Source of the DNA: Ectopseudomonas toyotomiensis
GTDB taxonomy: Bacteria > Pseudomonadota > Gammaproteobacteria > Pseudomonadales > Pseudomonadaceae
Direction of reading: 5' to 3'
Length of the DNA stretch: 64,000 nucleotides
Assembly (NCBI RefSeq): GCF_900115695.1
Contig: NZ_FOXK01000005.1
Coordinates: forward strand, 186,001-250,000
Shown: piece by piece, positions 1 through 8,348 of the stretch
How positions within the stretch are numbered: position 1 is the stretch's first letter
How the letters are laid out: every line of letters begins with the position of its first letter
The notes under the pieces: model-generated
The model's input: the letters and a program-made list of their open reading frames with translations, nothing else
Told to the model about the DNA's origin: nothing
Databases searched by the model: none
Program-made: the position numbers and the translations under genes

Positions 1-245
1 GATTCGCCCTGCTCGACCCGGTGGATCAGCCCATGGATACCGTCGCCATTGGGGCTGAAGGCGAGGAACGCACGCTGGTGCAGCAGGCTCGTCAGGTCGA
101 GATCCGGGCGCTCGCTGATCAGCTCGACGTCGAAGCGATAGGGCTGGCTGATGGCCTCACGACCGCTGAATTCGAGCACCTGCAGGTCGTGCTCGACGCC
201 CTCGATGCTCAGGCTGAAATGGGTTTCGTTGGCCGGGTTGAACAT
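1..245 (-). CDS. vgrG: Type VI secretion spike protein VgrG (TssI), N-terminal part only
   Basis: The gene starts with ATG at 245 and runs off the left edge, so only about 81 N-terminal residues are visible. The translation opens MFNPANETHFSLSIEG and continues through LQVLEFSGREAISQPYRFDVEL, the usual start of the gp27-like domain of VgrG. VgrG trimers cap the Hcp tube and carry PAAR proteins and effectors. An AAAGGAT ribosome binding site lies just upstream. It is the last visible gene on the minus strand after the T6SS kinase, separated from it by a 138-bp palindromic repeat. Whether it carries a C-terminal effector extension cannot be told from this window. Confidence 0.93.
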   Translation of the reverse strand, partial: MFNPANETHFSLSIEGVEHDLQVLEFSGREAISQPYRFDVELISERPDLDLTSLLHQRAFLAFSPNGDGIHGLIHRVEQGE

Positions 246-274
246 GTGCGTATCCTTTCGATTGAGTCCTTTTC

Positions 275-412
275 AGGCCGTTGAAAAACTACCTGCGTTG
301 GCAATACTGCGTTAAAAACGGCCTCAAAATGCTCATTTACAGCACGTAAACTCCGCTTTTTCGGCCGTTTTCGCCTTGTCTTGCCTGCCTCGCCTACGTT
401 TTTCAACAGCCT
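275..412. repeat. 138-bp imperfect palindromic repeat (copy A of a two-copy structured family)
   Basis: The outer arms (AGGCCGTTGAAAAAC at the left, its near-complement ending at 412 at the right) pair. Inside them GGCCGTTTT pairs with AAAACGGCC, and the centre is TTTAC-5 nt-GTAAA at 336-350. It fills the gap between the kinase stop codon (414) and the vgrG leader. A related element lies at 59581-59711. The bases differ there but the stems are kept (see findings). It looks like a REP/MITE-type chromosomal repeat and may also end T6SS operon transcription. No transposase gene is linked to it. Confidence 0.75.
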
Positions 413-413
413 G

Positions 414-1388
414 TTATGCCTTCTTGCCCAGCCAGCGGCGCAAACGCGAAGCCGGTGGCCGGCAAAACGCATCGAGTAGCTCGCTGCAGCCGATCTGCCG
501 CTGGCTTTCCTCAAAGGCCAGCGCAGTGCGCAGGGCCTGCCAGCAGTGCAGCGGAACCTGCGCCGGGCGTTGCAGTTGCCTGTCCAGTTCCATGCTCCTG
601 GCCTGCTTTGCACTGAGCCGACGGAACGGGTGTTGTCCGCTGGCCAGCTCGACCAGCACACAAGCCACCGCATAAACGTCGGCAGCAGCCGACAGCGCGG
701 CGCCTTCGAGCAGCTCCAGCGCGGCGTAACGCGGTGTCCAAGCGGCAATACGGTTGCGACACAGGCGTGGCAGACCAGGCAGCAAGCCCTCCACAGGCTG
801 GCCCAGACCATAATCGAACAGGCGCAGGCCGTCGTCGGCCAACATCACATTGCTGGGCTTCAGGTCACCGTGCAGCACACCCAGTTCGTGGGAATAGGCG
901 AGGGCGTCGAGCAGGGGGATGGCGATATCGCGCAGTTCCTCCCAGGGCAGCCCCTCCGGGCGTTCGCAGAGCAACTGATCCAGGGTCAGGCCGCGCATCA
1001 GCTCCAGGGTGATGAAGGCGCGCTCGCAGGCAGTGTCCACTTCGAAGCCGAACAGGCGCACCACATGCCGGTGGTTGAGCCGCGAGGTGAGGGCGAACTC
1101 GCTGTAGAGCAGTGCGTTGGCGTCCGGGTACTCGGCGAAGTCGTCGCTGAGAGTCTTCAGCGCGACATAGGGCTCGGGGTCGCCGAACTGTTCGCGCAGC
1201 AGATCGCGCGCGCGATATACCGCCCCCATGCCTCCAACGCCGAGCAGGCGCTCGATCTTGTAGCGCCCACCAAGCACATCGGGCAGCTCGCCCGGCGCCT
1301 GGCGCGGCGTTTCGCGCACAGGTTCCTTGGCCGCGGTGGCGGCCAGGGCGAAGTAGGTGAGGTCGCTGGCTTCGGCGGCTTCGATCAT
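414..1388 (-). CDS. stk1: Type VI-associated serine/threonine protein kinase (Stk1/PpkA-like)
   Basis: This is a 324-residue Hanks-type kinase. The glycine loop GVGGMGAVYRA is at 50-60, the ATP lysine is K78 (VALKTL), the catalytic loop is HGDLKPSN at 173-180 with Asp175, and the metal-binding motif is DYG at 192-194. HGD and DYG replace the usual HRD and DFG, so it belongs to the kinases lacking the HRD arginine. No membrane segment or periplasmic domain follows the kinase domain, unlike PpkA of the P. aeruginosa H1 system; it matches the short Stk1 type of the H2 system. Its start overlaps the phosphatase stop by 4 bp (ATGA type), so the two are probably translationally coupled. Family knowledge suggests it phosphorylates the FHA protein to control T6SS assembly; that is inference here. 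Confidence 0.92.
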   Translation of the reverse strand: MIEAAEASDLTYFALAATAAKEPVRETPRQAPGELPDVLGGRYKIERLLGVGGMGAVYRARDLLREQFGDPEPYVALKTLSDDFAEYPDANALLYSEFALTSRLNHRHVVRLFGFEVDTACERAFITLELMRGLTLDQLLCERPEGLPWEELRDIAIPLLDALAYSHELGVLHGDLKPSNVMLADDGLRLFDYGLGQPVEGLLPGLPRLCRNRIAAWTPRYAALELLEGAALSAAADVYAVACVLVELASGQHPFRRLSAKQARSMELDRQLQRPAQVPLHCWQALRTALAFEESQRQIGCSELLDAFCRPPASRLRRWLGKKA

Positions 1389-2113
1389 TGGCGGATCACC
1401 ACGGCACTGAGGTTGTCACGGGCCGGGCCGTCGAGCACACGCTGGAACAGGCGCTCCACGGCCAGGTGCGGTGAGGGCAGGTTGAGGCAGGCACCCAGCT
1501 CGTCGGCGGAAACGCCCTGATAGAGGCCGTCACTGCACAGCAGGAAGACATCGCCAGGCAGCACGTCGAGTTCGAGGATGTCCAGTTGCAGGGTTTCGCT
1601 GGCGCCGATGGCACGGGTCAGGGCATGCGCCGCCGGATGGCGCGCGGCCTCCTGCGGCGTCAGGCCCTGCTCGTCGATCAGTTGCTGCACCAGTGAATGG
1701 TCGCGACTGAGCTGATACAGCCGCGCGCCGCGCCACAGGTAGCAGCGGCTGTCACCGGCCCAGACGCAGGCGGCGCGGTCCTCCTCGAGCAACAGGGCGA
1801 CTACGGTGCTGCCGATCACCGTGTCCGGGCGATCGGCGGTGACGGTCAGCTCCTGGCCGAGCCGATGGTTGAGCCGGTGCAGCGCCTGGCGCAACTCCAC
1901 CAGCCGCTGGGCGAGGCTGCCTTCCGGCAGCTCGGCCAGATGCTCGACGATCAGACGGCTGGCCAGGGCACCGTTCTGATGCCCGCCCATACCGTCGGCC
2001 ACCACCCACAGGCCCTGCTCGGGCAGGGCCAGGAAGGCGTCCTCGTTGCGCGCGCGCACCTTGCCGGTGTCGGTGCGCGCGGCGCTGCGCCAGGCGCTGG
2101 CGACTGCAGTCAT
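1385..2113 (-). CDS. stp1: Type VI-associated PP2C-family protein phosphatase (Stp1/PppA-like)
   Basis: This 242-residue protein has the PP2C metal-binding motifs: RARNEDAF near residue 20, VVADGMGGH near 38, VWAGDSRCYL in the middle, LLCSDGLYQG near 190, and a C-terminal DNLSAVVI. These positions supply the aspartates that bind Mn/Mg. It would reverse phosphorylation by the adjacent kinase. The start at 2113 shares a base with the end of tssM, and the 3' end overlaps the kinase start by 4 bp, so the three genes form one translational block. The order tssM-stp-stk matches the H2-T6SS of P. aeruginosa. Confidence 0.93.
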   Translation of the reverse strand: MTAVASAWRSAARTDTGKVRARNEDAFLALPEQGLWVVADGMGGHQNGALASRLIVEHLAELPEGSLAQRLVELRQALHRLNHRLGQELTVTADRPDTVIGSTVVALLLEEDRAACVWAGDSRCYLWRGARLYQLSRDHSLVQQLIDEQGLTPQEAARHPAAHALTRAIGASETLQLDILELDVLPGDVFLLCSDGLYQGVSADELGACLNLPSPHLAVERLFQRVLDGPARDNLSAVVIRQ

Positions 2114-5100
2114 CAGAGCGTCGCCGGCAGCTTGAAGCTGCGCAGCAGGCCGATGTCGAACGGGTTCGGCGAGCGCTGACTGTGCAGCAGGTAGTTGGCG
2201 TGCAGACCGCCCAGGTTGGCCTTGAGGATCAGCACGTCTCGACCGCTGTGGTAGTCCACGTCCATCAGGTCGAGCAGGCGGAACAGCGACCAGGGACCGG
2301 TGTTCTTCTCGATGCCGACGCGACGACCGCCAAGCTCTTCGACCACCAGGCTGGTGCGATCCTCCTCGCTCGCCGCTGGCCAGCGGAAAGACGTGGCAAC
2401 GATCGGGCCGTGGCGGTATTCCAGCTGCTGCTTGCCGAAGCGGAAGTCGGCGCGACTCAGGCTGGAGTCCAGCGAGTAGGGCTCGAGCTTGAACAGCACC
2501 TGCGGCTCAGCCGGGTTCTCGGCGAAGAAGCTGCGGCGGATCACCTGGGCGCGACTCATCTGCAGGAGGAACTCGCGCGACAGCGGCAGGCCGCGGCCAT
2601 CGACTCGGCGCAGGCGGTATTCGTCGGCGCTGCCACTGACGAAGGGGCGCAGGTACTGGTCGAAGAAGCGCTCGGCGATGCCCTGCGCCTTGAAGAACTC
2701 GCGGAAGTCAGCCACCGCCACGTCGCTTTCGCTGTGCGCGGTGAAGGGGTAACGCTGTTTCAGCGAGTTGTCGTAGGCGGCGTATAGCTCGCTCTGGTAG
2801 CGCTGGTTGAGGAAGTGGTAGGCGTCATTGAGCACCAGCGTCCAGCTGTCCTCGGCCAATAGCGCCAACCAGTTGCCAATGGGCTGCGGCAGGCGCGCGG
2901 CGGCAGTGCGTACCTGGTTGATCGCATCACGCTTGCCGCCCATGCGTGCCTTGGCCATCTCGAATGCAGCCTGGTCGCTGGCGCCGGCATTGGCCAGGCT
3001 GGCCAACTGGCGTTGCAGCTCGTCCAGAGCCTGCAGGCTGGCCGCCAGGTCGACACCGGCACCGCCGCTATCGTCGAGTAGCTTGTGCAAGCTCTCGAAG
3101 CGGCGTTCCAGCGTCTTGCGCGCCGTATCCGGGGTGTTCTTGGCCAGCGCCTGCTGCGCCTGTTCAGCGGCGGCACTGGCCAGCTTGGCAGCTTTGCCCA
3201 ACTTGCCCTTGGCGCCTTCCAGCGCTTCGGCGGCGGCACCAGCATCATCAGCTGCCTCAGCCAGCCCCTTGAAGCGGGTGTTGTCACGCACTTCCACCAG
3301 CAACTGCAGCAGCGGCGAGTTGGCAGCGGTCAGGCCGTTAAGCAGGGCAGCACCGCGACCGGCACTACCGATCGGTTCCAGGCCAAGCTGAGCGATGGCC
3401 TCGCCCCAATAGTTGCCGTAATCGCGGAAGTACAGTTGCTCCAGCTCCACCATCAGGCGACCCAGGTCCCCTGCGCTGAGGGTTTCGCCTTCGCCCAGCA
3501 CCCAGTTGTCACGCAGAATCTCGCGCACCAGATTGCCGCCCTGAGCGGTGAAAGTCTTGCTGTAGCCGTTCTGGGTGTAGAAGCCGGGAATGGCGTAGTC
3601 GCTGCCACTGATCAGCCCACCCTGCGGGCCAAGTTTCTGGCTCAGACGGTACTCCGGCAGATTGCGCGCCTGTTCCCGCAGCATGCGGTAGACCACGTTG
3701 GCCAGCGACTCGCTGCGCAGCACCTGACGTGCCTGGGCAACCAGCTGGGCGTTGAGCGCGTAAGGCGCGAAGGGCTCATCGAGCAGACGCGCGAAATGGG
3801 TATTGAGACCATGCTGCGCCGGGCTGTTGCCGGCATATCGCAGAGACCAGTCGGCGGCGACCCATTCCTTGAGGAAGTCGGCATCGCGACGTTCTTCCAG
3901 GTTGAGCATCAGGTAGGCACGCAGGCTACCGAGCAGACGCTCGCGGTCGCTGAGGTTGGCGCGGATCTGTGCTTCCAGTTGACGGGCCACGCGCGGCAGC
4001 AGCAGGTTTTCCAACTCGGCGCGATAGGTCGAATACACCGGAGGATTGACGGCCTCACCCTGGAACAGGCCGGTACGCTGTAGGTAGGACACCTCGCCCT
4101 TGGGCGGGAACACCAGGGTCGCGGCGTAGCTGCTGTCCAGCGCCTTGAGGGTTTGCAGGGCATCGTCCTGCGCATTGATCGAACCATGCTCGCGGGTAAG
4201 CTTCTGGGCGATCTCGCGCAGCTCTTCCAGTCGGCCGTGGTTGGCCGAGAAGCCGCTGGCCCAGAGCACACCGAACAGCGCCAGCACGGCGAAGGCGGTG
4301 GCGTACATGGCACGCTGACCCCAGTCGATGCGACGCACCTCCTTCTGGTCCAGGCCGGCCAATTCGGCCTCGGGGAAGATCACCCGGCTGAGCAGATGAT
4401 TGATGAACCGTGCACGACCGCTACGGAAGGTCGGCAGGGCGCTGTCGGCCAGGCCGAGGTTGCGGCCGATGCCGGCGGTCAGCGGGTCGAGCTGTTCGTT
4501 CAACTGCGGTGCACTGGTCAGGTAAAAGCCGCGCAACTTGCTGGCCCGCTGGTAGCGGTTGCCGGCGAAGGCCAGTTCGATGAACAGACACAGGCGCTCG
4601 CCGATCTGGCCGAGCTGGTGTGGGAAGTCGAGGATGCGGCCACGGCGCTGGGTGTCGCGCTCCTGGTGCATGCGCAGGATCACCTGGCTGTTGAGGCGGC
4701 GCAGCAGTTCTTCGAACTCCTGGCGTACGACGCCCACATCGCTGGCGTTCTGCTCCTTGCGGAAGCTGGCGCCGAGCACCTGCTCGCTTTCTTCGCGTGA
4801 CAGCTGGTCGAAGAACTCGTCGAAGCCCAGCACCTTGTCAGCCTTGCTCAGCACCAGATAGACCGGCACATCGGCGCCCAGGCGCTGGTGGATCTCGTGC
4901 AGGCGCTGGCGGGTCTGACGGGCCAGAGTTTCCAGCTCCACTTCGCTACCGCCCTGCAACTGCTCGACCGGAATGCTCACCAGCACACCATTGAGCGGGC
5001 GCGCACGGCGCTGGCGCAGCAAGCCCAACAAGGTGCCCCAGGCGCGGCCGTCGACCTGCGCGTCAGGCTGGGTCAGGTAGCGCCCGGCAGTATCGATCAG

Positions 5101-5652
5101 CACCGCATGGTCGGCGAAGTACCAGTCGGCGTAGCGGGTGCCGGAAACGTCCTTGGTCAGGCGCTGGCTCTCGCCGCGGTTGAGCGGGAAGTCCAGGCCG
5201 GAGAAATCCAGCAGGCTGGTCTTGCCACTGCCCTGCGGGCCGAGCAGCAGGTACCAGGGCAGGTCGTTGCGCCACTTCTCGCTGCGCCCGCGGTACAGAC
5301 TGGAGCGCTTGAGGGTGCGCAGGGCGTCCTTGAAGCGATGACGCAGTTCGTTCTGCTCTTCGCTGATCTGCTCCTCGCGACGCAGGCGCTCCTGGGCGTC
5401 GGCGTCACTTTCCTCGGCCTTCTTGCGCGCGGTGGCGCGCCAGCTGGCGAATACCATGCCCAGGCCCCAGAGCAGGAACAGCAGGCTGATGGTCAGCAGA
5501 CGGCTGGTGGCCGACTCCCAGAACTTGTAGTCACTGACGGCCAGCAGCGGGCCGACGAACCACACCAGCAACGCGAGAATCAGAACCAGCAGCAGGCTCC
5601 AGACCCAGGTCTTGCGGAAAAAGGCGCCAAGTTTGGCGAAGAAGCTCTTCAT
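2113..5652 (-). CDS. tssM: Type VI secretion inner-membrane protein TssM (IcmF)
   Basis: At 1179 residues this is normal for TssM. Two N-terminal membrane segments (about 15-36 and 51-70) precede a cytoplasmic GTPase-like domain with an intact Walker A motif, GPQGSGKT at 138-145. A third membrane segment (MYATAFAVLALFGVLWASGF) comes at about 450, followed by a long periplasmic region ending in the C-terminal domain that contacts TssJ. TssM, TssL and TssJ form the envelope-spanning complex that docks the baseplate. The intact Walker A matters because some family members have lost it. A region near residues 800-900 is rich in Ala, Lys and Gln and probably forms long helices. The start overlaps the tssL stop by 4 bp. 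Confidence 0.97.
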   Translation of the reverse strand: MKSFFAKLGAFFRKTWVWSLLLVLILALLVWFVGPLLAVSDYKFWESATSRLLTISLLFLLWGLGMVFASWRATARKKAEESDADAQERLRREEQISEEQNELRHRFKDALRTLKRSSLYRGRSEKWRNDLPWYLLLGPQGSGKTSLLDFSGLDFPLNRGESQRLTKDVSGTRYADWYFADHAVLIDTAGRYLTQPDAQVDGRAWGTLLGLLRQRRARPLNGVLVSIPVEQLQGGSEVELETLARQTRQRLHEIHQRLGADVPVYLVLSKADKVLGFDEFFDQLSREESEQVLGASFRKEQNASDVGVVRQEFEELLRRLNSQVILRMHQERDTQRRGRILDFPHQLGQIGERLCLFIELAFAGNRYQRASKLRGFYLTSAPQLNEQLDPLTAGIGRNLGLADSALPTFRSGRARFINHLLSRVIFPEAELAGLDQKEVRRIDWGQRAMYATAFAVLALFGVLWASGFSANHGRLEELREIAQKLTREHGSINAQDDALQTLKALDSSYAATLVFPPKGEVSYLQRTGLFQGEAVNPPVYSTYRAELENLLLPRVARQLEAQIRANLSDRERLLGSLRAYLMLNLEERRDADFLKEWVAADWSLRYAGNSPAQHGLNTHFARLLDEPFAPYALNAQLVAQARQVLRSESLANVVYRMLREQARNLPEYRLSQKLGPQGGLISGSDYAIPGFYTQNGYSKTFTAQGGNLVREILRDNWVLGEGETLSAGDLGRLMVELEQLYFRDYGNYWGEAIAQLGLEPIGSAGRGAALLNGLTAANSPLLQLLVEVRDNTRFKGLAEAADDAGAAAEALEGAKGKLGKAAKLASAAAEQAQQALAKNTPDTARKTLERRFESLHKLLDDSGGAGVDLAASLQALDELQRQLASLANAGASDQAAFEMAKARMGGKRDAINQVRTAAARLPQPIGNWLALLAEDSWTLVLNDAYHFLNQRYQSELYAAYDNSLKQRYPFTAHSESDVAVADFREFFKAQGIAERFFDQYLRPFVSGSADEYRLRRVDGRGLPLSREFLLQMSRAQVIRRSFFAENPAEPQVLFKLEPYSLDSSLSRADFRFGKQQLEYRHGPIVATSFRWPAASEEDRTSLVVEELGGRRVGIEKNTGPWSLFRLLDLMDVDYHSGRDVLILKANLGGLHANYLLHSQRSPNPFDIGLLRSFKLPATL

Positions 5653-6530
5653 TTCACGTCATCCATGCTGACACCCGAGGCCGGGTCGAGTTGCTGATAC
5701 GGCTTGAGCACTGTGTCGCGCTGCTCGCCCAATACCCAGGCGAAGCCGCCATACATCATCACCAGGCACATCAGGGTGAACAGCGCTACCAACCACCAGG
5801 GCACGATGCGCACCAGGCGTCGGCGGGTGTCCTTGAGGCCCTGCCAATGCGGCGAGACTTCACGCGGCACATCGCCGCGCAACTGGCGGATCTGTCGGTA
5901 GAGGCTGTCGCGCACCGCTTCCAGTTCGAGCATGCCGCGCTGCAGCACGCGGTACTTACCCTCGAAACCGAGCGACAGGCACAGGTACATCAGTTCCAGC
6001 ATCGGCAGGTGCTTGACCGGGTTGCGCGACAGGCGCTCGAGCAGCTGGAAGAACTTCTCGCCACCGAAGGTCTCGTTGTGGAACGAGGACAACAGGCTCA
6101 TCTGCGACCACTGGCTCTCGTTGCCCCAGGGCGTGGTCACCACCGCTTCGTCGACCACGGTGCACAGCACGTAGCGTGCGGCCATCACCTGGCTGCTTTC
6201 GGCGCCATCGTGCAGAGCACGGTGCTCGAACAGCTTGATCTCGCGGGTCAGGCGCTGGTTGAGCGCATCCATGTCCTCGCTTTCGAAGCTGTGCTTGAGC
6301 CGCACCACTTCCGAGAGCAGCGTGGAGGCTGCCGCCACCAGCGGGTTGAGGCTGATGTTGAAGCTCTCCGCCGGACGCAGGCGCGCGGCGAAGATCATGC
6401 GCTCCTCAAGCTGCTCGAATTTCGGTGGCGCGCTGAAATCGGTCAGCGGGCTTTCGGCGCGGGCTTCGCCCTTGCGGTTGAGGATGACCGTCTTGTCATC
6501 CTGGCCGTATTCCATTTCCTTGGTTGTCAT
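5649..6530 (-). CDS. tssL: Type VI secretion inner-membrane protein TssL (DotU)
   Basis: The protein has 293 residues. A cytoplasmic DotU domain spans roughly 55-230 and includes YVLCTVVDEAV and GGEKFFQLLERL, typical of the family. A single membrane anchor follows near the C terminus (WWLVALFTLMCLVMMYGG). The tail after it is short, so there is no C-terminal peptidoglycan-binding OmpA-like domain; cell-wall anchoring must be supplied otherwise. It partners TssM in the membrane complex. The gene lies 2 bp after tssK and overlaps the tssM start. ATG at 6530 is used; a second in-frame Met at residue 6 is an alternative. Confidence 0.96.
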   Translation of the reverse strand: MTTKEMEYGQDDKTVILNRKGEARAESPLTDFSAPPKFEQLEERMIFAARLRPAESFNISLNPLVAAASTLLSEVVRLKHSFESEDMDALNQRLTREIKLFEHRALHDGAESSQVMAARYVLCTVVDEAVVTTPWGNESQWSQMSLLSSFHNETFGGEKFFQLLERLSRNPVKHLPMLELMYLCLSLGFEGKYRVLQRGMLELEAVRDSLYRQIRQLRGDVPREVSPHWQGLKDTRRRLVRIVPWWLVALFTLMCLVMMYGGFAWVLGEQRDTVLKPYQQLDPASGVSMDDVK

Positions 6531-6532
6531 GG

Positions 6533-7864
6533 TCAGTTCCTGATCGCCCAGAATTTCAGCTCAAGCCCGGTGAATTCGCCGGACACGTGGAAGGCGAAGC
6601 CGCCGGAGCGTTCCAGCTGCGCCAGTTCCTCGGAGCTGAGCTCCAAGGCGAAGTAGGTCTTGCCCGAATGGAAGGGGATCTGCCGCGGCGCCACTGGCAG
6701 CGGTTTGACCTTGATCCCCGGCAGGTGCAGGTTGACCAGTTGGCGGATGCGCTCCACCGGGCCAACCTTGAGGTGCGCGGGCAGGCGCTGGCGCAGCTCT
6801 TCGGAATCGCACTGGGCGCTGGCGGCGAGGACGAAGCTGGAGGTGCCGAGCAGCTTGTGGTCGTGCAGCGGCGACACCTGGATGCCGTACTGGCGCTGCT
6901 GCAGGAGCATCTCGATGGCGTGCTGCTCGAGCACCATCGACAACACCTGGCGAATCGCATCCATCAGCTTGCGGAAACTCATGCCCTGGTCGCTGTGCAG
7001 ATAGCGGCCTTCCAGGCGCGGACGCTTGGTCTCGCTGGAAAAGGTGGCCAGCTCTCCGAGCAGGCCGACCAGTTCGCGGTAGATCTGCTCCGGGTGCACC
7101 TGTTCGACGCCCAGGTGGTGGCGCAGGATCGGTTCGTAGCGGTTGATCAGCTGCAGCATCATGAAGTCGCCAACCTCGGCGCCGCCGACCTTGCCGGTGG
7201 CGCGGATACGCTCGGCGAGTATGTCGCCACGGTGAGCGAGCATGCTGATCACTTCCTTGAGGCAGCTCAGCAAGTAGCCGGAGGCCTGGAAATTGACATA
7301 GGTGGGGCTGAATTCCGGGTCGAGGCTGATCACCCCGTCCGGTGTGGTGTCCAACACTTCGCACAGCTTCATCTTCACGTAGCCCTGGTCGCTCTGCTGC
7401 TCGCCAAGCAGCAGGCGGAAGTCCGGGCGACCGGTGCTGACCTGGCTGACGCTGCTGTCGCCGGCGTTGCAGTCGGCTACTTCCTCGTCGAAGGCGACGT
7501 AGCGCGCCAGCACGTCGCGCTGGTCCGGGCGACGGCTCTCGATGTGGTTACCGGTGACCAGCGGCAGCGCCAGGTAGACGGGGGTGTTGCCAGTGTTCGG
7601 CGGTACGTCCAGGCCCAACGGCTCGCGCTCGGCACCGAGGTCGAACAGACTGCCGTCAGGCAGCACCCCACTGGCCTTGCTCACCACCAGCTTGCCCATG
7701 TTGAGAAACTGGCGGTCGATCTCCAGTTCGAAGAACCCCCAGGCGTAGCTGTCCAGTTTCTGCGTACGCACCTTGAGCTGGTGATCGAAGTAGCGATCGT
7801 TCTGCTGGAAATGCTGTGGTCGCAGCAGCATGCCTTCTTGCCAGACGACTTTATGCTGGCTCAT
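6533..7864 (-). CDS. tssK: Type VI secretion baseplate protein TssK
   Basis: This 443-residue protein opens VVWQEGMLLRPQHFQQNDRY, the signature of the TssK (ImpJ/VasE) family. TssK trimers link the TssF-TssG baseplate wedge to the TssM-TssL membrane complex. It has no signal peptide and no membrane segment, so it is cytoplasmic. It overlaps the end of tssJ by 4 bp and is followed at once by tssL, as in most T6SS loci. Length and motifs are complete with no sign of damage. Confidence 0.97.
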   Translation of the reverse strand: MSQHKVVWQEGMLLRPQHFQQNDRYFDHQLKVRTQKLDSYAWGFFELEIDRQFLNMGKLVVSKASGVLPDGSLFDLGAEREPLGLDVPPNTGNTPVYLALPLVTGNHIESRRPDQRDVLARYVAFDEEVADCNAGDSSVSQVSTGRPDFRLLLGEQQSDQGYVKMKLCEVLDTTPDGVISLDPEFSPTYVNFQASGYLLSCLKEVISMLAHRGDILAERIRATGKVGGAEVGDFMMLQLINRYEPILRHHLGVEQVHPEQIYRELVGLLGELATFSSETKRPRLEGRYLHSDQGMSFRKLMDAIRQVLSMVLEQHAIEMLLQQRQYGIQVSPLHDHKLLGTSSFVLAASAQCDSEELRQRLPAHLKVGPVERIRQLVNLHLPGIKVKPLPVAPRQIPFHSGKTYFALELSSEELAQLERSGGFAFHVSGEFTGLELKFWAIRN

Positions 7865-8343
7865 CGGTTGCGCTCCTGCTCGTCATCCAGGTTGCGAATA
7901 CCGCGCTCGTCGAGCCGCAGGTTGGCTGCGTTGCGTTGCTGCTCGTCAATGGCAATGACGTAGCGCCAGCTGGCTTCCGGCAGGTCGCGATAGGCGGCGA
8001 GCACGCCGACATAGCGGCTGCCCTCCTGCACCGATACTTTCAGTTCGCGGGTTTCGCCCGGGCGCAGCTCCAGTTCTTCCTGGGTCACCAGGTCCGGCGC
8101 CAGCGCTTCTTTCGGACGCTGGTAGAGGGAGAAGAAATCGGCATTCTCGAAAGCCACCGGGTGCTTGAGCTCCATCAGGCGGATCACGATAGGCGAAGGA
8201 CGACCGTTGAGGTCCGGGTTGAGCTGGTCGCTGCCGGCCAGGCTCAGGTCCAGCTTGGTCATGGTCGAGTAAGGCGACATCGCGGCGCAGCCGGCGAGAG
8301 TCAGGAGTGCGGCGCATAGGGCCAGGGAAAGCAGACGAGGCAT
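7861..8343 (-). CDS. tssJ: Type VI secretion outer-membrane lipoprotein TssJ
   Basis: This is a 160-residue lipoprotein: the signal peptide MPRLLSLALCAALLTLAGC ends in the lipobox LAGC. The mature part is the beta-sandwich TssJ (SciN/Lip) domain, with NPDLNGRPSPIVIRLMELK near its start. It anchors the TssM periplasmic domain to the outer membrane. I place the start at the ATG at 8343 and not at the one three codons earlier (8352), because AAGGA sits 8 bases before 8343, whereas it abuts the earlier ATG directly. The gene follows the FHA gene closely and overlaps tssK by 4 bp. Confidence 0.95.
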   Translation of the reverse strand: MPRLLSLALCAALLTLAGCAAMSPYSTMTKLDLSLAGSDQLNPDLNGRPSPIVIRLMELKHPVAFENADFFSLYQRPKEALAPDLVTQEELELRPGETRELKVSVQEGSRYVGVLAAYRDLPEASWRYVIAIDEQQRNAANLRLDERGIRNLDDEQERNR

Positions 8344-8348
8344 GGTGT

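Noticed and set aside
6524-7963. Plus-strand open frame of 479 codons
   Set aside because: It lies exactly opposite tssK, which has strong family motifs; long antisense frames are common in high-GC DNA. The same applies to the other long frames opposite tssM, clpV, trpB and trkA.
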